From: Acidovorax_G lacteus
Lineage (GTDB): Bacteria; Pseudomonadota; Gammaproteobacteria; Burkholderiales; Burkholderiaceae_C
Reading direction: 5' to 3'
DNA: 64,000 nt
Assembly: GCF_039540375.1 (NCBI RefSeq)
Contig: NZ_BAABEX010000011.1
Location: forward strand, 130,651-194,650
How positions within the stretch are numbered: the stretch's first letter is position 1; the number at the start of each line of letters is the position of its first letter. Shown piece by piece: positions 16,525 through 25,821 of the stretch. The notes below the pieces were generated by a model that did no database searches, was not told the origin of the DNA, and saw only the letters and a list, made by a program, of their open reading frames with translations. The translations under genes were made by a program, and so were the position numbers.

Positions 16525-18290
16525 AGCTGTGCTCCGAGCCTTTTCAGCGTTTCACGCAAGGTCTCGTTGTCGGGGCCGATTTCAAGGCCTTTGCGCCAGA
16601 CGCTCAGGGCCTGGTCGCGCTCGCCGGATTTCCAGAGCACCTCGCCCAGATGGGCCGCGATCTCGGCATCAGAGCGCTTCTCGAATGCTTGCTGCAGCCA
16701 CTTTCTGGCCTCCGCAAGATTGCCCATCCGGTACTCGACCCAGCCCAGGCTGTCGGTGATGAACGGATCGCCCGGCGCCAGTTCCAGCGCCTTGAGGATC
16801 AGCTCGCGCGCCTCGGGCAGCCGCTCGCCACGGTCTGCCAGGGAGTATCCGAGCGCGTTGTACGCATGGTGGTTGCGTGGGTCTCTTGCAATGATGTTTC
16901 TCAGCAGCGACTCCATGCGCTCCGGTTTCCCGGTCTTTTCAGCCAACATGGCCAGTTCGTAGAGCACGTCGTCATCCTCGGGGGCCAGCGCTGCCAGCTT
17001 GCTCTGGGCGTCGTACGCTTCCTGATAGCGCTTGTGATCGCGAAGAAGCTGGACTTCTGCCAGCAGGCGCATGCGGCGTTCCGCATCGGTTGCGGCAGGA
17101 AGCTTCTGCAGCAGGGCGCGGGCCTCGTCGATGCGGCCTTGCCGGGCCAGGATCGAGGCGCGTCGGGTTTGTACGCTGGTAAGTTCCTGCGCATCCTCGA
17201 TGCGGTCCAGCCATCGCGCGGCGCCCACCAGATCATTCCGCTGCTCGGCGATTTGTGCCTGGACCAGATAAGCCTGCGTCAGCAGCCGTTGCGGACCGTC
17301 GGCCCGTGCCGAGCCCGTTGCGGCGCCGCCGCCGGATGCAAGCGCCAGAAAGCGGTCTGTCGACGTCTGAGCGGCGTCCCATTGACGCTCCTGCAACTGC
17401 AGCGTGGCCAGTATCAGCCACGGCTCGGGGGCATCGGGTCGGTCGCGTGTGGCGATTTCGAGTTGCTGACGGGCTTCGCTGTAGCGCTGGCTGCCAAGCA
17501 GTACACGTGAATAGGCCAGCCGGAAATCAGGCGTCGCCTGGGCGGAGGCTGCATGCTCGCTGACAGGCGTTTGCATGCTGCCCACGCCCTCTTCCAGCAG
17601 GTCGAGCGCGAAACGGATTGCCGCCTCCTGGTGCCGGTCTTGGGACAGTGCCTGCAGCGCTGCCTGCTCGGCGCCGGTGCGGTCACCTGCGGCCAGGCGC
17701 ATCCGGCCCACGGTAGCCCATGCCACGGGGCCTTGGGCTGGGTGTACCAGCTCATCTGCCAAGGCCTGCTCCGTAATGCGCGCAGCAAGTGCCTTGTCGC
17801 TCACACGGCCGAACAGTTGGGGAATAGCCTGAATTGCGGCTGCACGTGCGCGCGGTTGGGTGGCAGCCAATTCCTGACGCAGCAGTTCCGGTGTGTCAGT
17901 GATACGGTTCAGGGCCACCAAGATTTGCAGCAGATACCGGTTGGCCTCGCGGGATTGCGGGAGCGTACTTTTCCATGCGCGTGCGGCCACCAAAGCTTGG
18001 TCGCCCGAGCGTCCCTGGAGTGCTATCTCGGTCGCCCGCTGAAACAACTGATCGGACCGCAGCCGCCGTGCTGCCTCCAGCATGAGTGCATAACCGGTGA
18101 TGGCATCGCCTTGGCGCGCACTCATTTCGCTCACCACCAGTTCGTAAAACAGCTCGCCATCGAGTTGAGGATGCGACACCACCGCGGGGTTTGGCTGGGG
18201 AGTCGCCTGTGACCAGGTGACCGCGCAGGTGCTGGACAAAGCCAGAAGCAAGCCAAGGGAACGTGTTCGAGGGCAGAGTGGCGAAGGCAT
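16521..18290 (-). CDS. exported tetratricopeptide repeat protein
   Basis: 589-residue protein with an N-terminal hydrophobic stretch (RSLGLLLALSSTCAVTWSQA) consistent with a signal peptide, then many TPR motifs to the C-terminus (for example YNALGYSLADRGERLPEARELILKALELAPGDP, with D, P and G at the usual positions). Probably a periplasmic scaffold. The ATG at 18290 was preferred over a TTG at 18308. It overlaps lolB by 4 bases, so it is coupled to lolB and ispE. The role is unknown; a link to outer-membrane assembly is inferred from context. Confidence 0.85.
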   Translation of the reverse strand: MPSPLCPRTRSLGLLLALSSTCAVTWSQATPQPNPAVVSHPQLDGELFYELVVSEMSARQGDAITGYALMLEAARRLRSDQLFQRATEIALQGRSGDQALVAARAWKSTLPQSREANRYLLQILVALNRITDTPELLRQELAATQPRARAAAIQAIPQLFGRVSDKALAARITEQALADELVHPAQGPVAWATVGRMRLAAGDRTGAEQAALQALSQDRHQEAAIRFALDLLEEGVGSMQTPVSEHAASAQATPDFRLAYSRVLLGSQRYSEARQQLEIATRDRPDAPEPWLILATLQLQERQWDAAQTSTDRFLALASGGGAATGSARADGPQRLLTQAYLVQAQIAEQRNDLVGAARWLDRIEDAQELTSVQTRRASILARQGRIDEARALLQKLPAATDAERRMRLLAEVQLLRDHKRYQEAYDAQSKLAALAPEDDDVLYELAMLAEKTGKPERMESLLRNIIARDPRNHHAYNALGYSLADRGERLPEARELILKALELAPGDPFITDSLGWVEYRMGNLAEARKWLQQAFEKRSDAEIAAHLGEVLWKSGERDQALSVWRKGLEIGPDNETLRETLKRLGAQL

Positions 18291-18340
18291 CGAACCATAA
18301 TAATCCAAGCCCCCGTCCCGACATTTCTACCTGTACATTC

Positions 18341-19153
18341 ATGCCAGAGTTGCCCGAGGTTGAAGTCACGCGCCGCAGTGTTGAGCCCCTCGTGGTGGGG
18401 CAAATCATCCGCGATGTGCGCCTGGGAAAGCCGCTGCGCTGGCCCTTGTCGTGTGAGCCTTCCAGCCTGGTCGGGAGTAGCATCAAGGCTGTCAGACGGC
18501 GAGCCAAGTACCTGTTGTTGGAGCTGGACGAGGGGCTGCTGCTCATTCATCTGGGCATGTCGGGCAGCTTGCAGTTCCACCGGGAGCGGGCTGCGCCGGG
18601 TCCGCACGACCATTTCGACTTGGTGTTGTGTTCCGGACTGCTGCGCTTACACGATCCGCGGCGCTTTGGCGCAGTGGTGTGGATCCGCTCTCCGGAGGAT
18701 CCGCTGGCGGATAAATTGCTCGGTGCTTGGGGGGTGGAGCCTCTGTCAGACGAATTCACGGTTCAAGCTTTGTGGCGCGGACTGCGCGCAACCCGGGCGC
18801 CGGTCAAGCAACTGCTGCTCGCAGGGCGGGTGGTGGTGGGTGTCGGCAATATCTACGCGTGCGAGGCCCTTTTCAGGGCGGGTATTCGCCCCACGTCCCG
18901 TTCAGACCGCATCGGCATGGCTCGGGTGATCCGTTTGCATGCCGCGATCCGTGCGGTCTTGCTTCAGGCCTTGGCTGCTGGCGGAAGCTCGCTCAGGGAT
19001 TTCGCCAGCGTGGACGGTACGCTGGGTCATTTCCAGACGCAAACCATGGTGTACGGGCGAGCAGGGGCTCCGTGTCGTGTGTGCGGAACAGCCATCAAGG
19101 TCATGCAACAGGCGCAGCGCAGCACCTACTTTTGTGCGATCTGTCAGCGGTAA
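18341..19153 (+). CDS. mutM: formamidopyrimidine-DNA glycosylase
   Basis: Bifunctional glycosylase/AP lyase that removes 8-oxoguanine. 270 residues beginning MPELPEVEV, where Pro2 is the Schiff-base nucleophile and Glu3 is catalytic. The helix-two-turn-helix is near GNIYACEALF, and a C-terminal zinc finger is present (CRVC near residue 244 and CAIC near residue 265). The ATG at 18341 is fixed by the conserved N-terminus. It is divergent from the TPR gene and upstream of a dynamin-like gene and mutY. Confidence 0.97.
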   Translation: MPELPEVEVTRRSVEPLVVGQIIRDVRLGKPLRWPLSCEPSSLVGSSIKAVRRRAKYLLLELDEGLLLIHLGMSGSLQFHRERAAPGPHDHFDLVLCSGLLRLHDPRRFGAVVWIRSPEDPLADKLLGAWGVEPLSDEFTVQALWRGLRATRAPVKQLLLAGRVVVGVGNIYACEALFRAGIRPTSRSDRIGMARVIRLHAAIRAVLLQALAAGGSSLRDFASVDGTLGHFQTQTMVYGRAGAPCRVCGTAIKVMQQAQRSTYFCAICQR

Positions 19154-19279
19154 GGCGTCCCGGGCGGCTGTTGTGGCTGTTGTTTTTCCGGCTGGAGCCT
19201 GACAATCGCATTCCGGGAGCCAATGCTATATTTTGATCGCAGGCCAGTGCCTGCCGCACCAGCCGATCACAGGAATCAC

Positions 19280-21226
19280 GTGGGACCTTCATTCAACGAA
19301 CAGTTTGACCAGCACGGTGCTTGGCGCCGTGCGTTCGCCCAGCAGCTCAAGCAGCTTGGCGAGTGGATGTCATCCCACGAACTGATGGACGCGGCGGTGC
19401 AGGAGCGATTGCAGCGCCTGGAAGCGCAGGTGCGCAGCGACAAAGTCACGGTGGCCTTCGTTGCAGAGTTTTCGCGCGGTAAGTCTGAGCTCATCAACGC
19501 GATCTTTTTTGCCGATTACGGGCGAAGAATCATGCCGGCAAGCGCTGGGCGTACCACGATGTGCCCCACGGAGCTCGGTTACGACGCGGAGCGTGCTCCC
19601 AGCCTGCGTTTGCTGCCAATTGAGACTCGGCTGCAGCCGCTTGGGCTGGCGGATTGGCGCAGTCGACATGATCGCTGGCTCGAGATCCCGCTGGATGTCC
19701 AAGATGCCGACCAACTGGCCCGGTCCTTGGAGAAGGTATCCGAGGTACTGCGCGTCAGCCAGGAGAAGGCGCGTGCGCTTGGTTTCTGGCACGACGACAT
19801 GCCTGATGAAAACCCCGTGCTCGGACCCGATGGTCTGGTCGAGGTACCGATGTGGCGGCATGCTCTCATCAACGTGCCGCATCCATTGCTCAAGCAGGGG
19901 CTGGTAATTCTCGACACGCCAGGATTGAACGCGGTGGGGGCAGAACCCGAGCTGACGGTGAACCTGATTCCCCAGGCCCATGCCGTGGTGTTCATCCTGG
20001 GGGCCGATACGGGCGTGACGCGCTCCGATCTGTCGATATGGCGTGAGCACCTGGCCACGGCCAGCGGCGATGCGGCTGCCCGTCTGGTCGTCCTGAACAA
20101 GATCGATACCCTCTGGGACGACCTCAGTTCCCCCGAGCAGGTGGAGCTTCAGCTTGAGCGCCAGCGAGTGACGTCGGCTGAAATGCTGGGCGTTCCCCTG
20201 GAGCGCGTGATCGCGGTCTCCGCGCAAAAGGGTCTGGTCGCCAAAATCAATTGCGACGACGTCCTGCTGGAATCCAGCGGCTTGCCGGCCTTGGAAGATG
20301 CGCTTGCCCAACGGGTGATGAGCCAACGGCAAGAAATCCTGCGGGCGGCTGTCTCTTCCGGTGTGGCCGGCTTGCGTGCAGAGACGGGGCGTGTGATCAA
20401 CATCCGGCGGCGGGACCTCGACGACCAGATGGCGGAGTTGCGCAGCCTGCGGGGCAAGAATGCGTCCGTGATCGACGCGATGCGCGCACGCATTGAGCAG
20501 GAGCAGCGCGAGTTCGACCTGAGCACTACCAAGATCCAGGCCCTGCGTGCGGTTCACCTCAAGTTGTTGAAGGATGTGTTCGCGCAGCTCGGGTCGAAAG
20601 CCTTGAAGGCGGAGTTGTCTGAACTGGCGCATGCGTTGCAGCAGGGCGGACTGAAGTTGGGCGCCAAGAAGATCTACCTTCAGACCTTCGACCGCCTTCG
20701 CACTACGCTGGACCAAGCAGTGGCCTCTGGTGGTGAGATTCATGCCATGCTGAGCGGAACGTTCCGTCAACTCAATGCCGAATTCGGTTTCTCGCTCCAA
20801 GTCCCTGCAGCGCCGCAGCTGGAGAGTTACCAGCAGGAACTGGCATTGATCGAGCAAAGCCACGTTCAGTATCTGGGTGTCGGCAACGCGATCAAGCTGG
20901 CGCAGCCAGAGTTCGCTCAGCGTTTGGTTCGCGCGCTCGCTACGCGGCTGCGGACGGTGTATGAGTCTGCCGCCAACGATTTGGAGCTCTGGAGCAAGTC
21001 AGCCACCGCACAGTTGGACGCGCAACTGCGCGAGCGGCGGCGAAGCTTCTCGCGTCGTATCGAAGCGGTAGACCGTATCCAGCAAGCGGCTACGGGCCTT
21101 GTGGAGCGAATCACAGAGATTGAGGCGTCGGAAGAGCAGTTGGGCTGGATCGAGAAGCGTCTGCAGGAACTTACCGGGCAACTTGTCGCGATGCCCCAAG
21201 CCATGAGCGAAGCTGAAACCGCATGA
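19280..21226 (+). CDS. dynamin-like GTPase
   Basis: Bacterial dynamin-family large GTPase of 648 residues. G1 is AEFSRGKS (about residues 62-69; the usual first Gly is Ala), the switch region contains RTTMCPTEL, G3 is DTPGLN (Asp212) and G4 is NKID (Asn273). The rest is helical and rich in Gln, Glu and Arg, with probable coiled coil. Members act in membrane remodelling. I chose the GTG at 19280, five bases after AGGA; an ATG at 19223 would add 19 unlikely residues and overlaps a TATATT box. It overlaps mutY by 4 bases (ATGA). Confidence 0.85.
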   Translation: MGPSFNEQFDQHGAWRRAFAQQLKQLGEWMSSHELMDAAVQERLQRLEAQVRSDKVTVAFVAEFSRGKSELINAIFFADYGRRIMPASAGRTTMCPTELGYDAERAPSLRLLPIETRLQPLGLADWRSRHDRWLEIPLDVQDADQLARSLEKVSEVLRVSQEKARALGFWHDDMPDENPVLGPDGLVEVPMWRHALINVPHPLLKQGLVILDTPGLNAVGAEPELTVNLIPQAHAVVFILGADTGVTRSDLSIWREHLATASGDAAARLVVLNKIDTLWDDLSSPEQVELQLERQRVTSAEMLGVPLERVIAVSAQKGLVAKINCDDVLLESSGLPALEDALAQRVMSQRQEILRAAVSSGVAGLRAETGRVINIRRRDLDDQMAELRSLRGKNASVIDAMRARIEQEQREFDLSTTKIQALRAVHLKLLKDVFAQLGSKALKAELSELAHALQQGGLKLGAKKIYLQTFDRLRTTLDQAVASGGEIHAMLSGTFRQLNAEFGFSLQVPAAPQLESYQQELALIEQSHVQYLGVGNAIKLAQPEFAQRLVRALATRLRTVYESAANDLELWSKSATAQLDAQLRERRRSFSRRIEAVDRIQQAATGLVERITEIEASEEQLGWIEKRLQELTGQLVAMPQAMSEAETA

Positions 21227-22290
21227 ATCTTGCGGCAACGCCCCCGATGGCCGAACGGGTGGTCGTCTGGCAGTCGCGCCACGGTCGCAACCACCTCCCG
21301 TGGCAAAACACACGTGACCCCTACCGGGTTTGGTTGTCAGAGATCATGCTGCAACAGACCCAGGTGCAAACGGTGCTTGGATACTACGCTCGGTTTTTAG
21401 AGCGTTTCCCCGATGTCGCTTCGCTGGCCGCGGCGCAGGAGGATGAGGTGCTATCGCTCTGGGCGGGCCTAGGCTACTACAGCAGGGCTCGCAACCTCCA
21501 TCGCTGTGCGCAGATGGTTGTGGTGCGGCATGCCGGACGATTCCCTGAGTCGGTCGAACAGTTGACTGCGTTGCCTGGCATTGGACGATCCACGGCCGGC
21601 GCCATTGCGGCCTTTTGTTTCAGCCACCGCGTGCCGATTTTGGATGCCAACGTACGCAGGGTGCTCACCCGCTATCTGGCCTATGGCGAAGACTTGGCCC
21701 AGCCGCGGCACGAGCGGCACCTGTGGGCTGCGGCGGAGCAACTGCTGCCGCAAGTGAGTCTTGAGACAGCCATGCCGCGCTACACCCAAGGTCTGATGGA
21801 TCTGGGGGCTCAGATTTGCACCCCCAGGCAACCCCGCTGTGACACTTGCCCCTTGCAGTCTGATTGCCGCGCGGCGGGCGCCGGAGACGCTGAGCGATAT
21901 CCGGTGAGGACGCGGGCAGTCCAGCGCCGAAGCGAGCCATGGTGGTTGCTGGTCTGCTGGGGGCCTGATCAAAGTCTTTGGCTGGAGCGGCGGCCGAGCC
22001 GAGGTATCTGGGGCGGGCTCCATTGTCCGCCAGTGGTGCGTTCGGCTGCAGAGGCCGACGCGTGGTGCGCGCGGGCAGTCGGTACCGGCTCGGTTGAGCG
22101 CACTGCGCCGGTGTTGGTGCACCAGCTTACCCACCGGGAACTGCATCTGCACACGGTGGTCGTGCGCTGGCCAGACTTGAGCCGGTTACCTGGGCTCGAT
22201 GGGCGGTGGCATGCCGTGCACGAATGGCGCAGCCTTGGAATGCCAGCACCGCTGCGCGGTGTGCTGCAGAACCATTCTCTCGAGATGTAG
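21223..22290 (+). CDS. mutY: A/G-specific adenine glycosylase
   Basis: Removes adenine mispaired with 8-oxoguanine, partnering MutM. 355 residues. Catalytic Glu is in EIMLQQTQV near residue 37, the helix-hairpin-helix is LPGIGRSTAGAIAAF, the catalytic Asp is in LDANVRRVL, and the [4Fe-4S] loop is CTPRQPRCDTCPLQSDC (C-x6-C-x2-C-x5-C). A C-terminal Nudix-like domain follows (WGGLHCPP, LTHRELHLH). The ATG overlaps the dynamin gene stop as ATGA, implying coupled translation. Confidence 0.96.
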   Translation: MNLAATPPMAERVVVWQSRHGRNHLPWQNTRDPYRVWLSEIMLQQTQVQTVLGYYARFLERFPDVASLAAAQEDEVLSLWAGLGYYSRARNLHRCAQMVVVRHAGRFPESVEQLTALPGIGRSTAGAIAAFCFSHRVPILDANVRRVLTRYLAYGEDLAQPRHERHLWAAAEQLLPQVSLETAMPRYTQGLMDLGAQICTPRQPRCDTCPLQSDCRAAGAGDAERYPVRTRAVQRRSEPWWLLVCWGPDQSLWLERRPSRGIWGGLHCPPVVRSAAEADAWCARAVGTGSVERTAPVLVHQLTHRELHLHTVVVRWPDLSRLPGLDGRWHAVHEWRSLGMPAPLRGVLQNHSLEM

Positions 22291-22360
22291 AGGCTGCAGC
22301 GCCTTTGTCTCCTCAGCTTTCAGATGCAGTAGAGGCACTGCTTTGGCGGACGGCGACTGC

Positions 22361-23230
22361 TCAGCGTTGATCCAGTTCGCGGTGTCTGCGCAACGTCGTC
22401 CATCGAGAATGAAATTCCCGGGCGAGGGCTTCGACCAGAAAAACCGACCGGTGCTGCCCTCCTGTGCAACCGATCGCCACGGTAACGTAACTCCGGTGGT
22501 TGCTCTCCAGCGGCTGTAGCCAGTGGCCCAGGAACTGGGCAATGTGCTCTTTCATCAGCCTGACTTCTGGTTGGGCCTGCAGAAACTCTGCCACTGGAGC
22601 GTCGAGCCCTGTGAGTGGTCGCAAGGCGGGTTCGTAATGGGGATTCGGCAGCATGCGGACATCGAATACATAGTCTGCGTCGACCGGAATGCCGCGCTTG
22701 AAGGCGAATGACTGAAACACCAGCGTGAGCTGCCCAGGCTGTGCGGTCATGAGCTTCTTGACGTAGCCCTGCAACTGGGAGGCCCGTATGTTGCTGGTGT
22801 CGATCACATGAGACAGCTCGCGCAGATCGGACAGCAGTTCTCGTTCCAGCTCAATGGTTTGTGTCAGGGCCAACCGTTGCTGATGCAGGTCGTCGTGCGA
22901 CAGTGGGTGCCTGCGGCGGGTTTCCGAAAATCGTCGCACCAGGGTGTCGGTCGTGGCATCAAGAAACAGCGAGTGAACGACTGTGCCTTGGGCGCGCAGG
23001 CGATGTAGTTCCTTGGGCACCAGTGGCAATGATGTGGCGCTGCGCACATCCATAGCGATCGCGACGCGGTTGCCGTGATGCCGGTGCTCCAGCGATACGA
23101 ACGACGCAAGCAACTCTGGCGGAAGGTTGTCCACGCAATAGTAGCCAGCGTCCTCCAGCGCATGCAGTGCCACCGACTTGCCGGAACCCGACATGCCGGT
23201 GATCAGCACCAGTTCAAGACTTGTGTTCAT
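22361..23230 (-). CDS. rapZ: RNase adapter protein RapZ
   Basis: 289-residue P-loop protein. Walker A is GMSGSGKS (residues about 12-19), followed by ALEDAGYYCVDNLPPELL. The C-terminal signature is AIGCTGGQHRSVFLVEAL. In enterobacteria RapZ directs RNase E to the sRNA GlmZ and so controls glucosamine-6-phosphate synthesis; in betaproteobacteria the target is less clear. The ATG overlaps the recN stop by 4 bases (ATGA). It is convergent with mutY. Confidence 0.95.
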   Translation of the reverse strand: MNTSLELVLITGMSGSGKSVALHALEDAGYYCVDNLPPELLASFVSLEHRHHGNRVAIAMDVRSATSLPLVPKELHRLRAQGTVVHSLFLDATTDTLVRRFSETRRRHPLSHDDLHQQRLALTQTIELERELLSDLRELSHVIDTSNIRASQLQGYVKKLMTAQPGQLTLVFQSFAFKRGIPVDADYVFDVRMLPNPHYEPALRPLTGLDAPVAEFLQAQPEVRLMKEHIAQFLGHWLQPLESNHRSYVTVAIGCTGGQHRSVFLVEALAREFHSRWTTLRRHRELDQR

Positions 23231-24894
23231 GGCGTGCCTTGGATCAGGGCTGCCGCATCGAGCAGCTCGCTGGCGTGCGCGAGTGAGGTGTCCGTGATCT
23301 TCTCGCCGCCTAGCATGCGGGCAAGCTCTCGCACCCTGTCGGCTGTGGGCAGTGGTCGCACCTGACTGGTGGTCGTCTTCCCGCGGCTCTTCTCGACCAG
23401 AAGATGATGGTGCGCGCGGGCCGCAACCTGCGGCAGATGGGTCACCGCCAGAACCTGGCGGTCTTCCCCAAGGCGTCGCAACAGCTTGCCGACGGTGTCG
23501 GCGACAGCTCCACCAACACCAGAATCCACCTCGTCAAAGATGAGCGTAGGGATGGACCCCAGCTGGCTGGTCGTGACTGCGATGGCGAGAGAAATTCGGG
23601 ACAGCTCGCCACCGGACGCCACCTTGGAAATAGGCCGTGGTGTCGCGCCAGGATGCCCGGCGACAAGAAAGCCGATGGCGTCTAGCCCCATGGACGTAGG
23701 CGTTTCGGCCGCCTCCAGCGTCACCGTAAAGACGCCTCCTGGCATGCCAAGCTCCTGCATGGCCAGGGTCACATCGCGTGACAGGGCGGGTACGGCTTTC
23801 TTGCGCTGTTGGCTGATGCGTTTTGCGGCGTCGCGGTAGCGGTTTTCGGTTCGCTGGGCCTCGCGCTGCAGACCTTCAAGGTCTACGGCGGAATCAAGCC
23901 GGGCCAGTTCCACGCGCCATTGTTCCAGCAGCATCGGCAGCTCCTGCGGCTCGCGGCGATAGCGTCGCGACAGGCTCAGCCATTGGGCGACGCGGTTGTC
24001 CAGTTCTTCCAGCCGGGCTGGGTCCAGCTCAACATGACGTGAGTAGCTTTGCAGGCTGCGAACCACCTCGTCGACCTGGACGGTGGCCGAGTCGAGAAGA
24101 TCCAGCAACCCCGAAAATTCTGGCTCCACGGATCGATAGTGGTCCAGCAGGGTTCGAGCCTGATGGAGCGAGTAGCGAGCGCCGGCACTCTCGTCTCCTG
24201 CAAGTGCGGCATGCGCTTGCTGGGCGGTATCCAGGAGCCCCTGGGCGTTCAGCAGACGCTGGTGGACGTTGTGCAATTCGTCCCACTCGTCCAAACGCGG
24301 GGCCAGCTTTTCCATGTCCTTGATCTGCCACTGCAGACGCTCTCGTTCGATCTGCAAATGCTCTTGCGACTGTCGGGCCTCTTGCAGCGTTCGCTCTGCC
24401 AAGCGCCATGCCCTCCAGGCCTGCTGCACCTCGGTTGTTGACACCTTGGCATAAGCATCGAGCAGTGCCGCAATCGCATCGGGCCGCACCAGGCTTTGCC
24501 AGGCATGCTGGCCGTGCACATCGAGCATCTGCTCGCCCAGTTCGCGCAGCTGAGCCGCGGTGGCTGCGCTGCCGTTAATCCATGCGCGGCTGCGCCCCTG
24601 ACGGTCAATGCTTCGGCGAACGAGGGTGGTTTCGGTCCGGTCAAAGCCCGCATCTTCCAACCATGGTGCGAGACCTGTAGGCGTATCGAACTCGGCTGCG
24701 ATGTCGGCGCGCTCAGCACCATCGCGCACCACACCTGCATCTGCGCGCGCGCCAAGTGCCAATTGCAGCGCGTCAATGAGGATCGATTTGCCTGCGCCGG
24801 TTTCTCCGGTCAAGGCGGTGAATCCTGGCTGCAGTTCCAGGCTGAGCCTTTCCACAATGACGAAGTCGCGCAGTTCGATGCGTCGCAGCGCCAC
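23227..24894 (-). CDS. recN: DNA repair protein RecN
   Basis: SMC-like ATPase for double-strand break repair, about 555 residues. Walker A is GETGAGKS near residue 35. A long central coiled coil is rich in Leu, Arg, Glu and Gln, and the C-terminal Walker B region is TLIFDEVDSGVGG, preceded by the ABC-type SGGELSRISLA signature. I chose the GTG at 24894, nine bases after AGGAGG and giving the family N-terminus ALRRIELRDFVIV; the TTG at 24900 is too close to the ribosome binding site. It is three bases after the nadK stop. Confidence 0.95.
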   Translation of the reverse strand: MALRRIELRDFVIVERLSLELQPGFTALTGETGAGKSILIDALQLALGARADAGVVRDGAERADIAAEFDTPTGLAPWLEDAGFDRTETTLVRRSIDRQGRSRAWINGSAATAAQLRELGEQMLDVHGQHAWQSLVRPDAIAALLDAYAKVSTTEVQQAWRAWRLAERTLQEARQSQEHLQIERERLQWQIKDMEKLAPRLDEWDELHNVHQRLLNAQGLLDTAQQAHAALAGDESAGARYSLHQARTLLDHYRSVEPEFSGLLDLLDSATVQVDEVVRSLQSYSRHVELDPARLEELDNRVAQWLSLSRRYRREPQELPMLLEQWRVELARLDSAVDLEGLQREAQRTENRYRDAAKRISQQRKKAVPALSRDVTLAMQELGMPGGVFTVTLEAAETPTSMGLDAIGFLVAGHPGATPRPISKVASGGELSRISLAIAVTTSQLGSIPTLIFDEVDSGVGGAVADTVGKLLRRLGEDRQVLAVTHLPQVAARAHHHLLVEKSRGKTTTSQVRPLPTADRVRELARMLGGEKITDTSLAHASELLDAAALIQGTP

Positions 24895-24896
24895 GA

Positions 24897-25793
24897 TCAA
24901 GATCCTCCTTCATTCCAGCGCAGCTTTTTTCGCAACGTGGCGAAGTAGTTCCAGCCGCGCGGGTGTAAAAAACGCACGCAGTAGTCGGACCGCGTGACAT
25001 GAATTCGATCACCGTGCAGCAAGGATGCAAGTGATTGCATATCGAAATTGGCGCTCACATCTCGGCCGCTCACAATTTCGATAGCAACCTCCATAGCATC
25101 GGAGAGCACGATCGGCCGATTGGACAAGGTATGTGGCGCGATCGGGACCAGTACCCAGCCGGGTATCGACGGATGCAGCATGGGGCCACCCGCCGACAAT
25201 GCGTATGCTGTGGAACCGGTCGGCGATGCGACGATCAGCCCGTCAGCGCGTTGATTGGCCAGTAGTTGCCCGCCCACTTCCACACGCAGTTCCACCATGC
25301 CGGAGGTCGCGCCACGATTGACGACCACGTCGTTCATGGCCAAGGCCTCGAAGACGACCTCGCCATCGCGCACCACGTGCGCACGCATCAGGGGTCTGGA
25401 TTCCTCCTCATACTCACCGTGCAGCATCGGCGGCAATATCGCGGCGAAGCCGTCAAGGGGAATGTCTGTGATGAACCCGAGACGGCCTTGGTTGATTCCA
25501 ATCAGCGGGGTTCCATGGCGAGCAAGCCGGCGGGCAATGCCCAGCATGGTGCCATCACCGCCGACAACCAAGCCCAAATCACACTCTCGGCCGATGCCGT
25601 CCACGTCTGCCACTGGGTAGTGGGGGAGGCCAGTATTCGCCGCCGTCTCGGCTTCGAGCACAACCTCGCAGCCTTGGTCCATGAGGAAGTGCGCGATATG
25701 GTCCAGTGTGTCGACAGCGCTGCGGGCGGTGCCACCGGCTGCAACTGGCTGGTATTTCCCGATGAGTGCGACGCGTCGGAATAGAGGGGGCAT
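24897..25793 (-). CDS. nadK: NAD kinase
   Basis: Phosphorylates NAD to NADP. 298 residues with the GGDGTMLGIAR motif near residue 77 (catalytic Asp), INQGRLGFITD, and the substrate-binding SPTGSTAYALSAGGPM. The ATG at 25793 is 28 bases from the divergent hrcA start, so both promoters must overlap within or near this short gap. First gene of nadK-recN-rapZ. Confidence 0.97.
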   Translation of the reverse strand: MPPLFRRVALIGKYQPVAAGGTARSAVDTLDHIAHFLMDQGCEVVLEAETAANTGLPHYPVADVDGIGRECDLGLVVGGDGTMLGIARRLARHGTPLIGINQGRLGFITDIPLDGFAAILPPMLHGEYEEESRPLMRAHVVRDGEVVFEALAMNDVVVNRGATSGMVELRVEVGGQLLANQRADGLIVASPTGSTAYALSAGGPMLHPSIPGWVLVPIAPHTLSNRPIVLSDAMEVAIEIVSGRDVSANFDMQSLASLLHGDRIHVTRSDYCVRFLHPRGWNYFATLRKKLRWNEGGS

Positions 25794-25821
25794 CGCGAAA
25801 TTACATCATTAAAATGAATCC

